Shown here piece by piece: positions 24,701 through 34,628 of a stretch of DNA of 64,000 nucleotides. This DNA is from Chimonanthus salicifolius (taxonomy: Eukaryota; Streptophyta; Magnoliopsida; Laurales; Calycanthaceae): the NCBI GenBank assembly GCA_013350335.1, contig CM023537.1:47180111-47244110 (forward strand), in the 5' to 3' direction. The translations under genes were made by a program, and so were the position numbers. Positions within the stretch are counted from its first letter, which is position 1, and every line of letters begins with the position of its first letter. A model generated the notes under the pieces. That model saw nothing but the letters and a program-made list of their open reading frames with translations, was not told the DNA's origin and did no database searches.

Positions 24701-27700
24701 AGGTTCGATCACAAAGAAAGAGTACGGCATGCATTGTATTGGAAGCCACATGAAACTTAGCATATTGAGGCTCAGTGCCCCTATCATACACATATGCTGG
24801 CAGTAATATATTTTATTAGCTAAAATCATTCAAAAATATTTATAAGCTAAGGGCATGAATGAAAAGCATACATTGATGCATGTCAAGAATTAATTGTAGC
24901 AATTCAAATTAATTACTAACAACGAATCTGTGATCATTATAGGCAAAATCTGAATGGGAAAGGCAAAAGAACAAAGCAATTTACCGGTTCAGAAGTATCA
25001 GGTAGAATCCGCTTGAGTTGCAGAAAGGCAAAACTGGCTGCTGCTTCATCAGACATCTTCTCAATGTCATGGGCAAGCCGACCAGCCGGCATGTAGACAA
25101 GAACTGGATGACCAGTTGCCTTGTGAAGGTTAAGGAAATAGCTGCATCCATATGAAGTAGATGCAACTACTCCCAAGAACTCCACATTCGGCCAGAAGAC
25201 CTTGTCAAAGTGCAAAGCAATCTTGTTTTCAGTTCCAACTCCAAGGTCTTCAATTGCTGCTTCTTTCCACTCAGGGAGTCTTGGCTCAAATGTTATGGAC
25301 TTAGCTTTTAAGACCCCAAGGGGCACCGTGACCACTGCTGCATCAGCTACAAATGTCTTTCCATCCTCAACTGTGACTTCTACTCCATTATAGTGCCGAA
25401 CTATCTTTGTTACCCTGAATTCAGAAATCCAAATAAGGATTGTCAACCTGGGGCATGGAAAATGGGCCAATTCATTAACACATTACGTGACTACTGGATA
25501 CCTGTGACTAAGGCGAATGTCAAGTCCCTTGGCCAGAGTATTTATAACAGGCCGATAACCTCGCACCATAAGCCCATGGCCACCAGACAGCAGTTCCTCC
25601 TGCAATTTCAAACAGTAGGATATTTAGCATCTGAGATGCAGCATTCATTCCATGATATTACCGATGAAGGTAAAAAGGACATTAATGTGCCCACTGATAT
25701 TGCAAGGGCATATGAGTTTAGATTTTAGGGCTCCAGAGTAACGGACAATGCTGATTTGCAGCAGCCCTAACTTGTGTAATATTACTTTCCTTTCTTTCCC
25801 TGTATATTCTGCATGAAGTGAATATTGTGAAGGAAGGTCTACACTGGTGTAGCATTTTCTTTTCCTCTCAAGGTTCATCATATATAGGGGAAAAAAGTCT
25901 GGAGAACCACTTATGGAAAAAACTTGGTGGATATAGATATCTTTAGAATACAACATATTCCAAGTCTCCAACCAACTCTTTCCATCCTTTCTTAGAAAAG
26001 CCCCTAACTGGAATCATTTTCTTGTCCAAAGGAAAAGGTCAAACATGAAATGACAGAGAGTAACTCAGTAACATGAGTTTATAGATATGAATGGAAACCA
26101 ATTAAAGAGGGCAGACAACTTTATTAATTTTTTATAATTCATTGTGATCACATTATACCTTCAGTCTAAGGCTGCTCACCAGAGCCTAGGACCAGATATT
26201 TTGAATTTTCTATAGTGATTTACATCTAGTCCCAAAATTGGTGGGGTATAATTTGGACATGCAGTAGCTTACAGCATACATCATGTAATTGCTGATTATT
26301 ATATCACATTCAGGAAGTAAAATACTCTCTTTCAGAATCTGATTAGCATAAATTATTATTTTAGGCATGCATGGTTATCATCTTCAAACCCAATAAGCAT
26401 AACAGTGATGGCAATGATGCACAAAAAACAAAATCAAGATAGCGTGCACAAAAAATCAGATGCAAATGGTTAAACAATGATATTGAATGGCAAGCATGCA
26501 CAAAAATACAAATAGCAACAAAACAGAATGACATTTAAGAAAAATGTAGAAGATCCAAAATCAAGAGACGAAACATCAGTGATTGAAAACTGCCACTATT
26601 TAAATGCTTAGTTCCATGCAAAGTTATTGGAAAACAGCAACTTAATGAAAAGGTACTGCTTGCCTGGTCCCAGCATTTAAGTGAGATGGTATCTGCATCT
26701 GTAGCAAACCAACCTTCCATTCTACACAAGTACCACTGAAGCACCTTATGTGCAAGTCCTTCTTGTCTGCAAAAGAAATAATGTATCAGATGCCAAAATT
26801 AAATATGGAAAAGAAGCCATAGAGTGCACATCATTAATGATAAAACCTTAAATCTGGACGCCTCTCAAGAACAAGGGAGAAGGCTTGAAGTATAGACATG
26901 TCTTCATTGAGCCCCTGCCTCACTTCATCAGTCTGGAATAATCAAATAACAACCTTTAGCAATTGCCTGCAAATTTAGATGATGATGTGCAAGCTAAACA
27001 ATCCTTACATCAGAAGGTTAGAGAACTTGCCTCTTTAAGAATACTTTCAAATATCTCACCAACTTTCGTGACCAGCTCTTGAGGGACTTGATGCCCATCA
27101 GTATCAAAAAGAGCATAGCTACAAAGGAAAATATGCAAGTACTCAATTAGTTTATACTTCTGCATATTCCTACTATCATCTCAGGGAAAAAAATATCAAC
27201 ACACACTGAAGTGGCAGAGAAATATGGTACTCAATTAGTTTATTGCACAGTTGTTCCCGTGGAACATTGTATCTTGCACAAGTGTGTGTTCCACACGTGC
27301 AAGACACATAGTTTCTATAGTTCACATTATGAACAAGAAGACAAGGTTAAAGTTTCTTACTCAGCCTCCACTTCAAGAATAATAAATAAAGTCTCACCCA
27401 GCCTGTAACTCGAGCCTGACCTAGCCCCACTCATAACCAACTCGTGTTTAAAACCTCAGCCATATTCAATTTGAATCAGAAGTTATGTAAGAGAGGCCCA
27501 AAAGTGGGCCACCCAAAGATAAAAACAAAAAAAAAAAATCAAATCTGTTTTCTAGTTTCTACCTAAGAAACTGTTGGAACTTTTATGTCAGAGGGTCACA
27601 AACCAAAGCCTATTCAGTTGCAGCAAGGGGCCACACAGCAATAGGTCTTTTATTAACTGATGAAAGATATTAATAAAACCAAAAATAATCCAAAACGGCC

Positions 27701-27756
27701 AGAAAACACGAATCTAGAACAATATTTAAATGAAACAAAAAAACATCAAGACTCCT

Positions 27757-27796
<40 letters not shown>

Positions 27797-30700
27797 AAAA
27801 TTACCTAGAGAGACAAGGCATATATTTCATGAAAGAGGTCCAGTAATGGATTCTACATAGATAAATCACATGCCTGAGTGGGTGCACGCATGCACAAATA
27901 CATGAAAATTATCCAGAGAGAGAAGGCCTCCATTTCATGAAAGAAGCCAAATAATGGAACCAACCGGTTTAAATCATGTGTTGGACTGGGAAGGTCATTA
28001 GGTGAGTTAGGACTGAACAAAATTTCAATTTCAACCATGAATCTAGGAGTTCAGAGTATGAAGGCTTTTGGCTTGAAAACTCAATTGTGTATAAGAGGTA
28101 TGGAAGCATGAGTGCCAATTTGGGATTTATAACAATTCTCAGATGCAGGCGATTGTGAATAGTTCAGATTGGACATACACAAGTGTAGGAAACCAATTTG
28201 GGATCTCTGATTTGGGTCTGTCTACTAACTCGTGCAGGGTAATACACAGTATGATAACTGACTGGTTATGCCAACTCAAGCATGCAAACCCTGGATAGGT
28301 CAATTGGGTGTGGGTCAAACCTAAGTTGCATAGCTCATACGAATGACAACCCCCCTCCCCCCCCCCCCCAAAAAAAAAAACCTTTAGTAAAAAAAATTCT
28401 AGATTTATTCTATCGGTACAAAAGAGCCTTAATCACAACTCTAATATAACAACGTTTCTTTAAAAATATTTCAAGTCTTATGATGCGATCGCTCAAGCAA
28501 GAGAGTACACCTTAGATACATGAAAAAAAAAAAAGAGATTTATTTTTTGACCCATTCAACAATTCTTTTTTTAGTTGTAGGAGCTAGATGGACAAGAGAG
28601 GGTTAGAGAATAAATTAAATAATTAGCATCATGTGTTCTACTTATAATCAAAACAGCAACAAACTCAATGTATAGAACCTCCAGCTAGAAAAGTAAAATG
28701 CAAAGGGTTATTTAAAAGTACCTCTCCAAATCATGGTCATATAGCACAGAATTGTCGCCACTGGTTCGATAAAGTGGTAGCCCAAGTCTTCCAATCAATG
28801 GTGCCAGGGGATTTTCTTTACAGACACCATGCAACCTGTAGCACAAATTATAACATGAAACACATTTATTGAGACCACCAAATGAGCACATGAACTGCAA
28901 ACAAGATCAAAGCAAAACAACCGACCATACCATGATGCACCCATGTCAACAGGGAAACCAAATGAGTAGTCAGTGTACACTCGACCACCAAGTCGATCAC
29001 GTGATTCCAATAAGATCACCTAAGGACAGCATCATATTCGGTTAAACCATATTTATTAACACAGAGAATATTACAAGCATGAGAGCACCAACAATAAATG
29101 AGAAAGCACTTGAGAAGGATTCTTGGTAAAATTCCTTATCACCTGGAAAGAGGCATCATGAAGTGCACGAGCAGCTGAAATGCCAGCAAAACCACCACCT
29201 ATGACAATGGCGGAAGGAGCAATGGAAACTACAAAATTAGAAAGCAAAAAGTTCTTCAGGTTCACAGGAAAGACACATGGAAGAATACTAACAAAACCTA
29301 TGACCTTGGCGAACGGAGCAATGAATTGTTTTCTCTCAATGTCTGAAAAGCAAAACTACAAAATTGGGAAGCATAAAGTTCTTCATGTTCACAGGAAAGA
29401 CACATGGAAGAATACTACCAAAATCTATGACCTTGGCGGACGGAGGAATGAATTGTTCTCTCAATGTCCGAAAAGCATTAAACTACAAAATTGGGAAGCA
29501 TAAAGTTCTTCACGTTCAGAGGAAAGACGCATAGAAGAGTACTAGCTCCATATATACCATCATATGACCAAGCCAATTCATACAGTTTGTAATGAATATC
29601 TCTATGTACATATATCCTTATTCAATAAAAGTAAATAATGCAATATGCAAGAACAGGGACAATGGGGAAAAATTAAAGAATTATCCATATGCACTTAGAA
29701 ATGTTGAGGATTGCAATTTGCACAACTATCAAGTTTTACAATAAATCTTCAATTTGTTCTTTTGAGCACAAACATAAATTTTGTACATGTAAATCATAGT
29801 TTCAGTTTCACTGAAGGGTCTTCCATTTTTCACATGAGAAAACAATCAGAAACAAGGAAAATGGAACTACCTCATGTGTTGGTTTCAAAAAGAATATGAT
29901 CAGAAACAGCAACCTGGCAAAGCCAAGACATCTAAATGTTCACGCAGTCAACCAATAACTCTGAAAATAAAGCTATTTTCAACAATGCCAGGTTGTTTTT
30001 TCTCGTTAATTAGTTTATTATTTTCAGTTAATCATGTATTCATATGAACGTCGGGTTATCAAGTTAACCTTTCTGCCATCTCCGGAACCAAAACACATGT
30101 ACTTGCCTACATTAAACATTATAGAAATGTAGAGTAATGGAGGATATGGTTTTTCATAGGGTAGGTTGGAGAGGTAGAACACAAAAAGCAATCCCAAGAT
30201 AGATGGAATTAATGGCTATCATTGTAATAATGATAAAGTTGAAGCTGATCATAATGAATGCAGATGCACATGCTGACTGTACACACTACCTTGGCATACT
30301 TTTGCATCCTATGCATTTTTTTATTCATACTTATATGTTATCTGTTTGCATTCTATGTATTTCCTCATATTTAGATGTTATCTACACTAAGCTAACCCCT
30401 CCATATGAAACCCAAAATCCTTTCTTCTTACCTTGCCAAGGTCCAATGTAAGAGGAAATTGCTCTTATCAAAAGTGCCCAGGTAACTATACCGCTCACTA
30501 AGTGAACAAACAACATTCCAATATATTCCTTGATTTTTACTTCTCAAACTAATTCTCGAAGAAGAGTATATCCCTTTTGTTCTCCTGGCCAAGGTTCATA
30601 CTTGCCATTGTTCATCACAACTATATGTTCACATTTGGCTATGCTCTCCTTAAACCCAAACCCTTTTTTCCTCACCTGGCCAAGGTCCAGTATAGGAGGA

Positions 30701-31708
30701 GATTGTTCCTCAGAAGTGTACTTAGGTAACTAATTTACTGAGTAAAAAACAAAATTTGAGTATGTTCCTTTTCCTTCACATGTCCAAAGTCCAAACTATA
30801 TATTTTGAGTGAATGGAATACATGGAATACCTTTTCTGAATCATAATTAATCTTACTAAAAGGACCTTTTTCAGAAGATCAGAATGTATGATTTGGCATA
30901 TATATTTATATATGTATATATAGCAAACATATTCCTGTGTACACTGAGATTTTTACTACACACGTGACACATGTACCTGCAATTTGCAATATATATGAGA
31001 ATGAATACTTTCCATCATAATGGGTAATTGATGCAGAATGTGACACAGAAATGGAAGTGAGAAACATCAAACATTACACGTGCTGACGCACCAAACATGC
31101 ATCCGAACCTACTGGCAATGTAACAAATAGAGGAATGATCCTATTCTCACATTCTAAAATAATGTCCAAGCGAAAGCATAATCAATGTATGGGTATATGG
31201 ATAAATGTGCGTACACATGCACATGCATGATACAGGCATGTGCGTTAGTGCTCCAAGCATAAGTTCTCGAAAATTCCACGCAATTTCCACCATACACGTC
31301 ATCACCCAAGAAAGGTAAAGTGAATTCGATATAATCAATTAATAAGAATAAGAAAACAAACAAACAAACCGTAATTGCCATTTGCCAACTATATTATTAG
31401 TATTACTATTATTATTATTAAATTCAGAGCTGAGAAAAGATCATAAATTGCTCATAATAAAAAAACCGAAATTTCCTTTGAAAATCTTTAATGTTTCTTA
31501 TATAGAAGAATTCGAGTTCTTGTGAATAAAGATTTCCTTTTTATTAAAAGTCGACTCAATGCAAGAAAATTTCGAACTATTTTCCGGAAACTGCCTCCAG
31601 ACGGACCAACAAAAATAATAAAAAGACTCGATTTTTTACCCAAAAAAAAAAGATCGTTTGTTGTATACCTCTCTTCAACTGACGATTGATACCGTTTCCA
31701 GAGTCCAT
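21747..31708 (-). CDS. PAO2-like: Peroxisomal polyamine oxidase, PAO2/3/4 type
   Basis: Ten exons on the minus strand: 31708-31669, 29228-29143, 29019-28931, 28835-28722, 27118-27031, 26932-26847, 26766-26664, 25599-25502, 25414-24985, 22058-21747. All phases join to 1446 nt, 481 residues, the family's usual length. It is a FAD-dependent amine oxidase that back-converts spermine/spermidine, giving hydrogen peroxide. The FAD Rossmann motif GGGFAG is at 24-29, the ESRDRLGGR motif at 47-55, [14 protein letters not shown] from 74, the conserved active-site Lys in ENKI at 299, and the C-terminal FAD-contacting AGEATS at 421-426. The last residues, Ser-Arg-Leu, form a PTS1 peroxisome signal, as in Arabidopsis PAO2. 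The start was chosen because exon 1 ([13 protein letters not shown]) splices in phase to the conserved [10 protein letters not shown]. Introns 5 and 7 use GC donors. The long introns (1, 4, 7, 9) hold repeats. It looks functional: no stop or frameshift in the joined frame. Confidence 0.93.
22463..22655. mobile_element. Stowaway-like MITE in intron 9 of the polyamine oxidase gene
   Basis: Begins TA then CTCCCTCTGTCTCAATTTAG, the classical Stowaway terminus, and contains the same inner phrases as the copy at 21004 (ATATGTATTTTT, AATAGTTGTCTGATAT, AAAATTCAAAATTTTAAAAT.GGACAA). The right end is decayed, so its limit is approximate. Confidence 0.55.
22880..23235 (+). pseudogene. RTE-type LINE relic in intron 9
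   Basis: On the plus strand, opposite to the host gene, broken frames give a '[25 protein letters not shown]' stretch, corresponding to the 'LRW.GHV.RR...PVRRVE' region near the end of plant RTE-like LINE proteins. Stops and frame changes are many. It is an old fragment with no expected activity. Confidence 0.5.
23672..23985 (+). pseudogene. 5'-truncated LINE with RNase H domain end, intron 9
   Basis: The plus-strand frame at about 23684-23893 reads [12 protein letters not shown]... then [19 protein letters not shown], the C-terminal half of the RNase H-like domain (RVT_3 type) of plant L1-type LINEs or host RNase H-like proteins, ending in a stop at 23891. About 60 bp later the sequence ends in an A-rich run (23970-23985), a retroposition tail. 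It is severely 5'-truncated. The insertion is antisense to the polyamine oxidase gene and within an intron. Confidence 0.65.
23986..24984. other. Remainder of intron 9
   Basis: AT-rich intron sequence. No coding domain, RNA gene or clear repeat is visible. It reaches the donor GTAAAT of exon 9 (24984 downward). Confidence 0.5.
26658..26663 (-). promoter_or_regulatory. GC-type 5' splice site, intron 7
   Basis: On the minus strand exon 7 ends in CAG followed by GCAAGC instead of GT. The acceptor of intron 7 is TTGCAG before exon 8 (25599). The joined frame (WDQ then EELLSGGHG) matches the conserved PAO sequence, so no other donor is compatible. GC-AG introns are a minor but accepted U2 class. 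Confidence 0.85.
27025..27030 (-). promoter_or_regulatory. GC-type 5' splice site, intron 5
   Basis: On the minus strand exon 5 ends AAAGAG followed by GCAAGT, the consensus GC donor. The acceptor of the 98-bp intron is TTCCAG before exon 6 (26932). Phase 0 on both sides keeps the polyamine oxidase frame. Confidence 0.85.
27768..27795. repeat. GA microsatellite in intron 4
   Basis: An uninterrupted run of about 14 GA units inside the 1.6-kb fourth intron of the polyamine oxidase gene. It is likely to vary in length between individuals. Confidence 0.85.
28390..28612. repeat. Dispersed repeat of about 215 bp, copy in intron 4
   Basis: This segment (from ATTCTAGATTTATTC through TCTATCGGTACAAAAG, GATGCGATCGCTCAAGC, to GAGCTAGATGG) is found again at about 46474-46690 with only about 15 differences. 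Neither copy has coding capacity or obvious ends. It is a recently moved non-autonomous element of unknown class. A C/A-rich run (28351-28381) precedes this copy. Confidence 0.75.
29169..29545. repeat. 127-bp tandem array overlapping exon 2 of the polyamine oxidase gene
   Basis: Three copies with the marker CTACAAAATT at 29229, 29356 and 29483, exactly 127 bp apart. The first copy includes the real 3' splice site and the first 30 or so coding bases of exon 2 (the start of the FAD motif). Copies two and three hold decayed versions of these, such as 'CATTGCTCCGTTCGCCAAGGTCATAGG' in two pieces. So the exon edge was duplicated into intron 1 and has since degenerated, leaving decoy acceptor-like sites upstream of exon 2. 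Confidence 0.8.
29546..31662. other. Intron 1 of the polyamine oxidase gene, remaining part
   Basis: About 2.1 kb of AT-rich intron. A phrase with 'CCTTGCCAAGGTCCA.T.TAAGAGGA' at about 30430 recurs at about 30585 and 30680, showing old local duplication (roughly 30370-30490, 30530-30600 and 30640-30730). No coding domain is visible. Confidence 0.5.
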
Positions 31709-31869
31709 ATTGAGGGTGACGTGGAGTGATCTTGACCGTTGGTAAGTCTCTCGAAATTAAAGAGGGAAGGGGGCAATTGGGGGGAGTAATGGAGAACGAA
31801 TATCAAGAGACAGGTAATGAAATGATTCGAATTCGAAGAAGAAAACCCTAGATTAACCAACCAGCTCAT
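31675..31869 (-). promoter_or_regulatory. Upstream ORF overlapping the polyamine oxidase start
   Basis: ATG at 31869 (MSWLVN...) opens a 64-codon frame that ends with TGA at 31675-31677, beyond the main ATG at 31708 and in another frame. Ribosomes using it would miss the main start. Arabidopsis PAO2 is also reported to carry a regulatory uORF, so translational control is plausible, but this depends on where transcription begins, which I infer only from a TATA-like box. Confidence 0.45.
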
Positions 31870-31945
31870 GCGTATGGGCAGTGATCGCTGGACAGAGATA
31901 TGAACGGATTTTGGCCGGATATCAGTGGATTTGACGAGCAATCGA

Positions 31946-31978
31946 CTAGTTTAGCCGGAAAGATCGGATCTTAGCCAT
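31946..31978 (-). promoter_or_regulatory. Short upstream ORF (10 codons) of the polyamine oxidase gene
   Basis: ATG at 31978 followed by AKIRSFRLN and TAG at 31946-31948. It ends 77 nt before the overlapping uORF at 31869. Its role is inferred; there is no test of conservation in this window. Confidence 0.4.
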
Positions 31979-32118
31979 GAAATAGACAAGGAGAAGCACA
32001 GATTTGGGGATTTTTTTCCAATGAGAAACTTCAGAATTCTTGCGAAAAGAGGAAGGACGGTAGAACTAGAAAGGAGTTTAAGTTTTTTCAAGCAGCAGAT
32101 CTTGCGCCTTTCGTCTTC

Positions 32119-32128
32119 TTTTATAAAT
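32119..32128 (-). promoter_or_regulatory. Candidate TATA box of the polyamine oxidase gene
   Basis: On the minus strand GATTTATAAAAG lies about 410 bp upstream of the main ATG. A start of transcription about 30 bp downstream would give a leader of roughly 380 nt containing both upstream ORFs. It is the best TATA-like match in the region, but no experimental support exists here. Confidence 0.35.
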
Positions 32129-32239
32129 CTCGACAAGGGTATAACAGTCATTTCCACAAAACTGTTGGAAGGGGACCACGTTAGATGGACGTCTACCCCT
32201 GTCCTGTATAAATGTCAAAAGAAGGTTAAAAAAAAACCC

Positions 32240-33132
32240 TAACAGCTGCTATTTTGAAAGTGGGGGCCATCTTTTCTCAGGAGGCAATCTGGATCGGAAA
32301 TGTTGAGATATTTTAGATTTAGATATATCATCATAGGATAAAAAAGAAATAGTTTATGGAATAGCTAATAGCTAATAGCTATTTACATAAAATTTCTAAT
32401 TCTTAAAATTAAATTAAATTTTTTAAATAGATACTTTCATTATATGAATATTCTAATTCAATACTTAGAACATACAAATAAACATTAATTTAAATTAAAA
32501 ATAAAATTTAAAAGAGAAAAACACTTCATATTTATTACCATATAATTTCATATCAGCTTTTGCAACTGTACTACAAAATATCATGCATATTATATATAAA
32601 TTTTATTGAAAATATAAATGATGAGTATATTCTATATATAAATTTTATTGAAAATAGAAATGATTAGTCTATGTTGTAAACTCTTTCAACTTTTATAAGG
32701 GGAAACTCTATTTCTATTGTTGATTAAGTGAAAATGATAATAAAAATATATATTTATATTTATTGTAATAAAAATGATTAATAGTAGCTAAAAAGAGCAA
32801 AAGAGAGATTCTTTTAGTACAAAAAGTGTTAAAACAATAAGATGCAAGAAATTTGTAATAATTTAGTAAGATCTTGATCTGCCCCACTCATGTGAAAAAA
32901 TAAATAATTTAAAATTTAACCACTAAGTAGTGGAGATGTAAGTGTGACTTTATTATGACCAAAATCTTCTACACTTCATCATTTCTCAAAAAAATAAAAA
33001 AGTGAATAAGCTAATTATTCTCCTTCAAATATGTAGAGTTCTTGTTAATAATTGCTTCTAAAGATAAAAAGAGATCTAGAAATACGAGACCCTCTATTGA
33101 TTAATTGAATCTGATCACAATCCAATACATCT
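32240..33132. other. AT-rich intergenic spacer
   Basis: Very AT-rich sequence upstream of the polyamine oxidase gene. It includes a direct repeat 'TATATATAAATTTTATTGAAAATA.AAATGAT' at about 32590 and 32634. No gene or RNA is visible. Confidence 0.5.
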
Positions 33133-33140
33133 TAAATTAT

Positions 33141-34215
33141 GGGAGCACTTACACACACCCGGTTTTTCTGCCTCTACACACCCGAATTCGGAAATTCGGG
33201 TGAAATTACGATTCTGCCCCCGCGTTTCCATTCATTCGAATGAATTCCCAGTTCATTTTGTCATTCATTCGAATGAATTTATTCATTCGAATGAATCACC
33301 AGTTCATTTTCGATTCATTCGAATGAATACATTCATTCGAATGAATCACCGGTTCATTTTGGATTCATTCGAATGAATGGGCTGAACAGTAACACGGAGT
33401 ACTGTTCAGCCCGATCATTCGAATGCCCAGTCGTTCGAATCCGCCGAATGGATTCATTCGAATGAATGACCAGTTCATCTTGGCATTCATTCGAATGAAT
33501 CCATTCATTCGAATGAATCCATTCATTCGAATGACTGGACATTCATTCGAATGATCGGGCTGAACAGTACTCCGTGTTACTGTTCAGCCCGATCATTCGA
33601 ATCATTCGCACACGATTCCGCTGAATACATTCATTCGAATGAATGACCAGTCATTCGAATGAATGGGCTGAACAGTAACACGGAGTACTGTTCAGCCCGA
33701 TCATTCGATTCATTCGCATACACAGCATTCATTCGAATGAATCAACTGATTCATTCGAATGAATGCCTTCAAACGTGCATTCATTCGAATGAATCAAATG
33801 ATTCATTCGAATGAATGTATCAGAGGCTGCCACGGAATGACAGTCCCTCTGGTTCAGCTGATTCATTCGAATGAATCAGCCCATTCATTCGAATGAATCC
33901 TCTGTTATCGGGCATTCATTCGAATGAATGGGATGATTCATTCGAATGAATGCATCAAAGGCTGTCTGGGAATGACAGTCCAGGCATTCATTCGAATGAA
34001 TCAGCCCATTCATTCGAATGAATGCCTGAAAATGTGCATTCATTCGAATGAATGGGCTGATTCATTCGAATGAATGCCCTGGACTGCCATTCTCAGGCAG
34101 CCTCTGATGCATTCATTCGAATGAATCAGACCATTCATTCGAATGAATGCCTGAAAATGTGCATTCATTCGAATGAATGGCATGATTCATTCGAATGAAT
34201 GCAAACTTAATATAT
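33141..34215. repeat. Left terminal inverted repeat with palindrome array
   Basis: After an 80-bp unique terminal module ending in a CTGCCCC motif at 33214, about 26 full copies of the 16-bp perfect palindrome ATTCATTCGAATGAAT follow, separated by short variable spacers. Three copies of a 34-nt hairpin, GGGCTGAACAGTA, an 8-nt loop, then TACTGTTCAGCCC, lie at 33379-33412, 33557-33590 and 33665-33698, the middle one with its loop reversed. The array ends just before the leader of the PF20167 gene. Confidence 0.9.
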
Positions 34216-34432
34216 AAGAACCGTCGATTCATTCGATCGACACCGAACCCTAACCCCTTCCCTCCTTCGCCGTGAGTCCATTTCAAAACCCTAGATCGAA
34301 TCTCTCCCTCCCCCTTTCACTCTCCTGCTCCGGCGCCGGTTCCGGCCGTGTCTCTCTCATCCTTAGCTCTCCCTTTCCTCAATCTAAGCTCGGCCTTCCC
34401 TCATTCCGAAGTCCCTTTCCCGAGCCCTTCCC

Positions 34433-34560
34433 TCATTCATTCGAATCACACCCCCATTCATTCGAATCACACACCCATTCATTCGAATCACACACCCATT
34501 CATTCGAATCACACCCCATTCATTCGAATCACACCCCCCTTTCATTCGAATCACCCCCAT
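34433..34560 (+). repeat. Short tandem array in the leader of the PF20167 gene
   Basis: Six spaced repeats of CATTCATTCGAATCACAC, about 20-22 bp apart. Each has only one arm extended, so they are half-copies of the terminal palindrome (ATTCGAAT core retained). They lie in the presumed 5' leader of the ORF that starts at 34629. Confidence 0.8.
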
Positions 34561-34628
34561 TTCAATCCCAAACCCCACCCTATTCTCCCTACTTCTTCCT
34601 TTATTTTGAAAAACCCACCCTTTAACCC

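Noticed and set aside
24644..25166. Small ORFs over PAO exon 9 and intron 9
   Set aside because: Shadows of exon 9 in other frames or intron sequence.
28346..28381. C run followed by A run in PAO intron 4, considered a retroposon tail
   Set aside because: It has no associated retroposon body upstream and looks like simple low-complexity sequence or a sequencing-prone tract.
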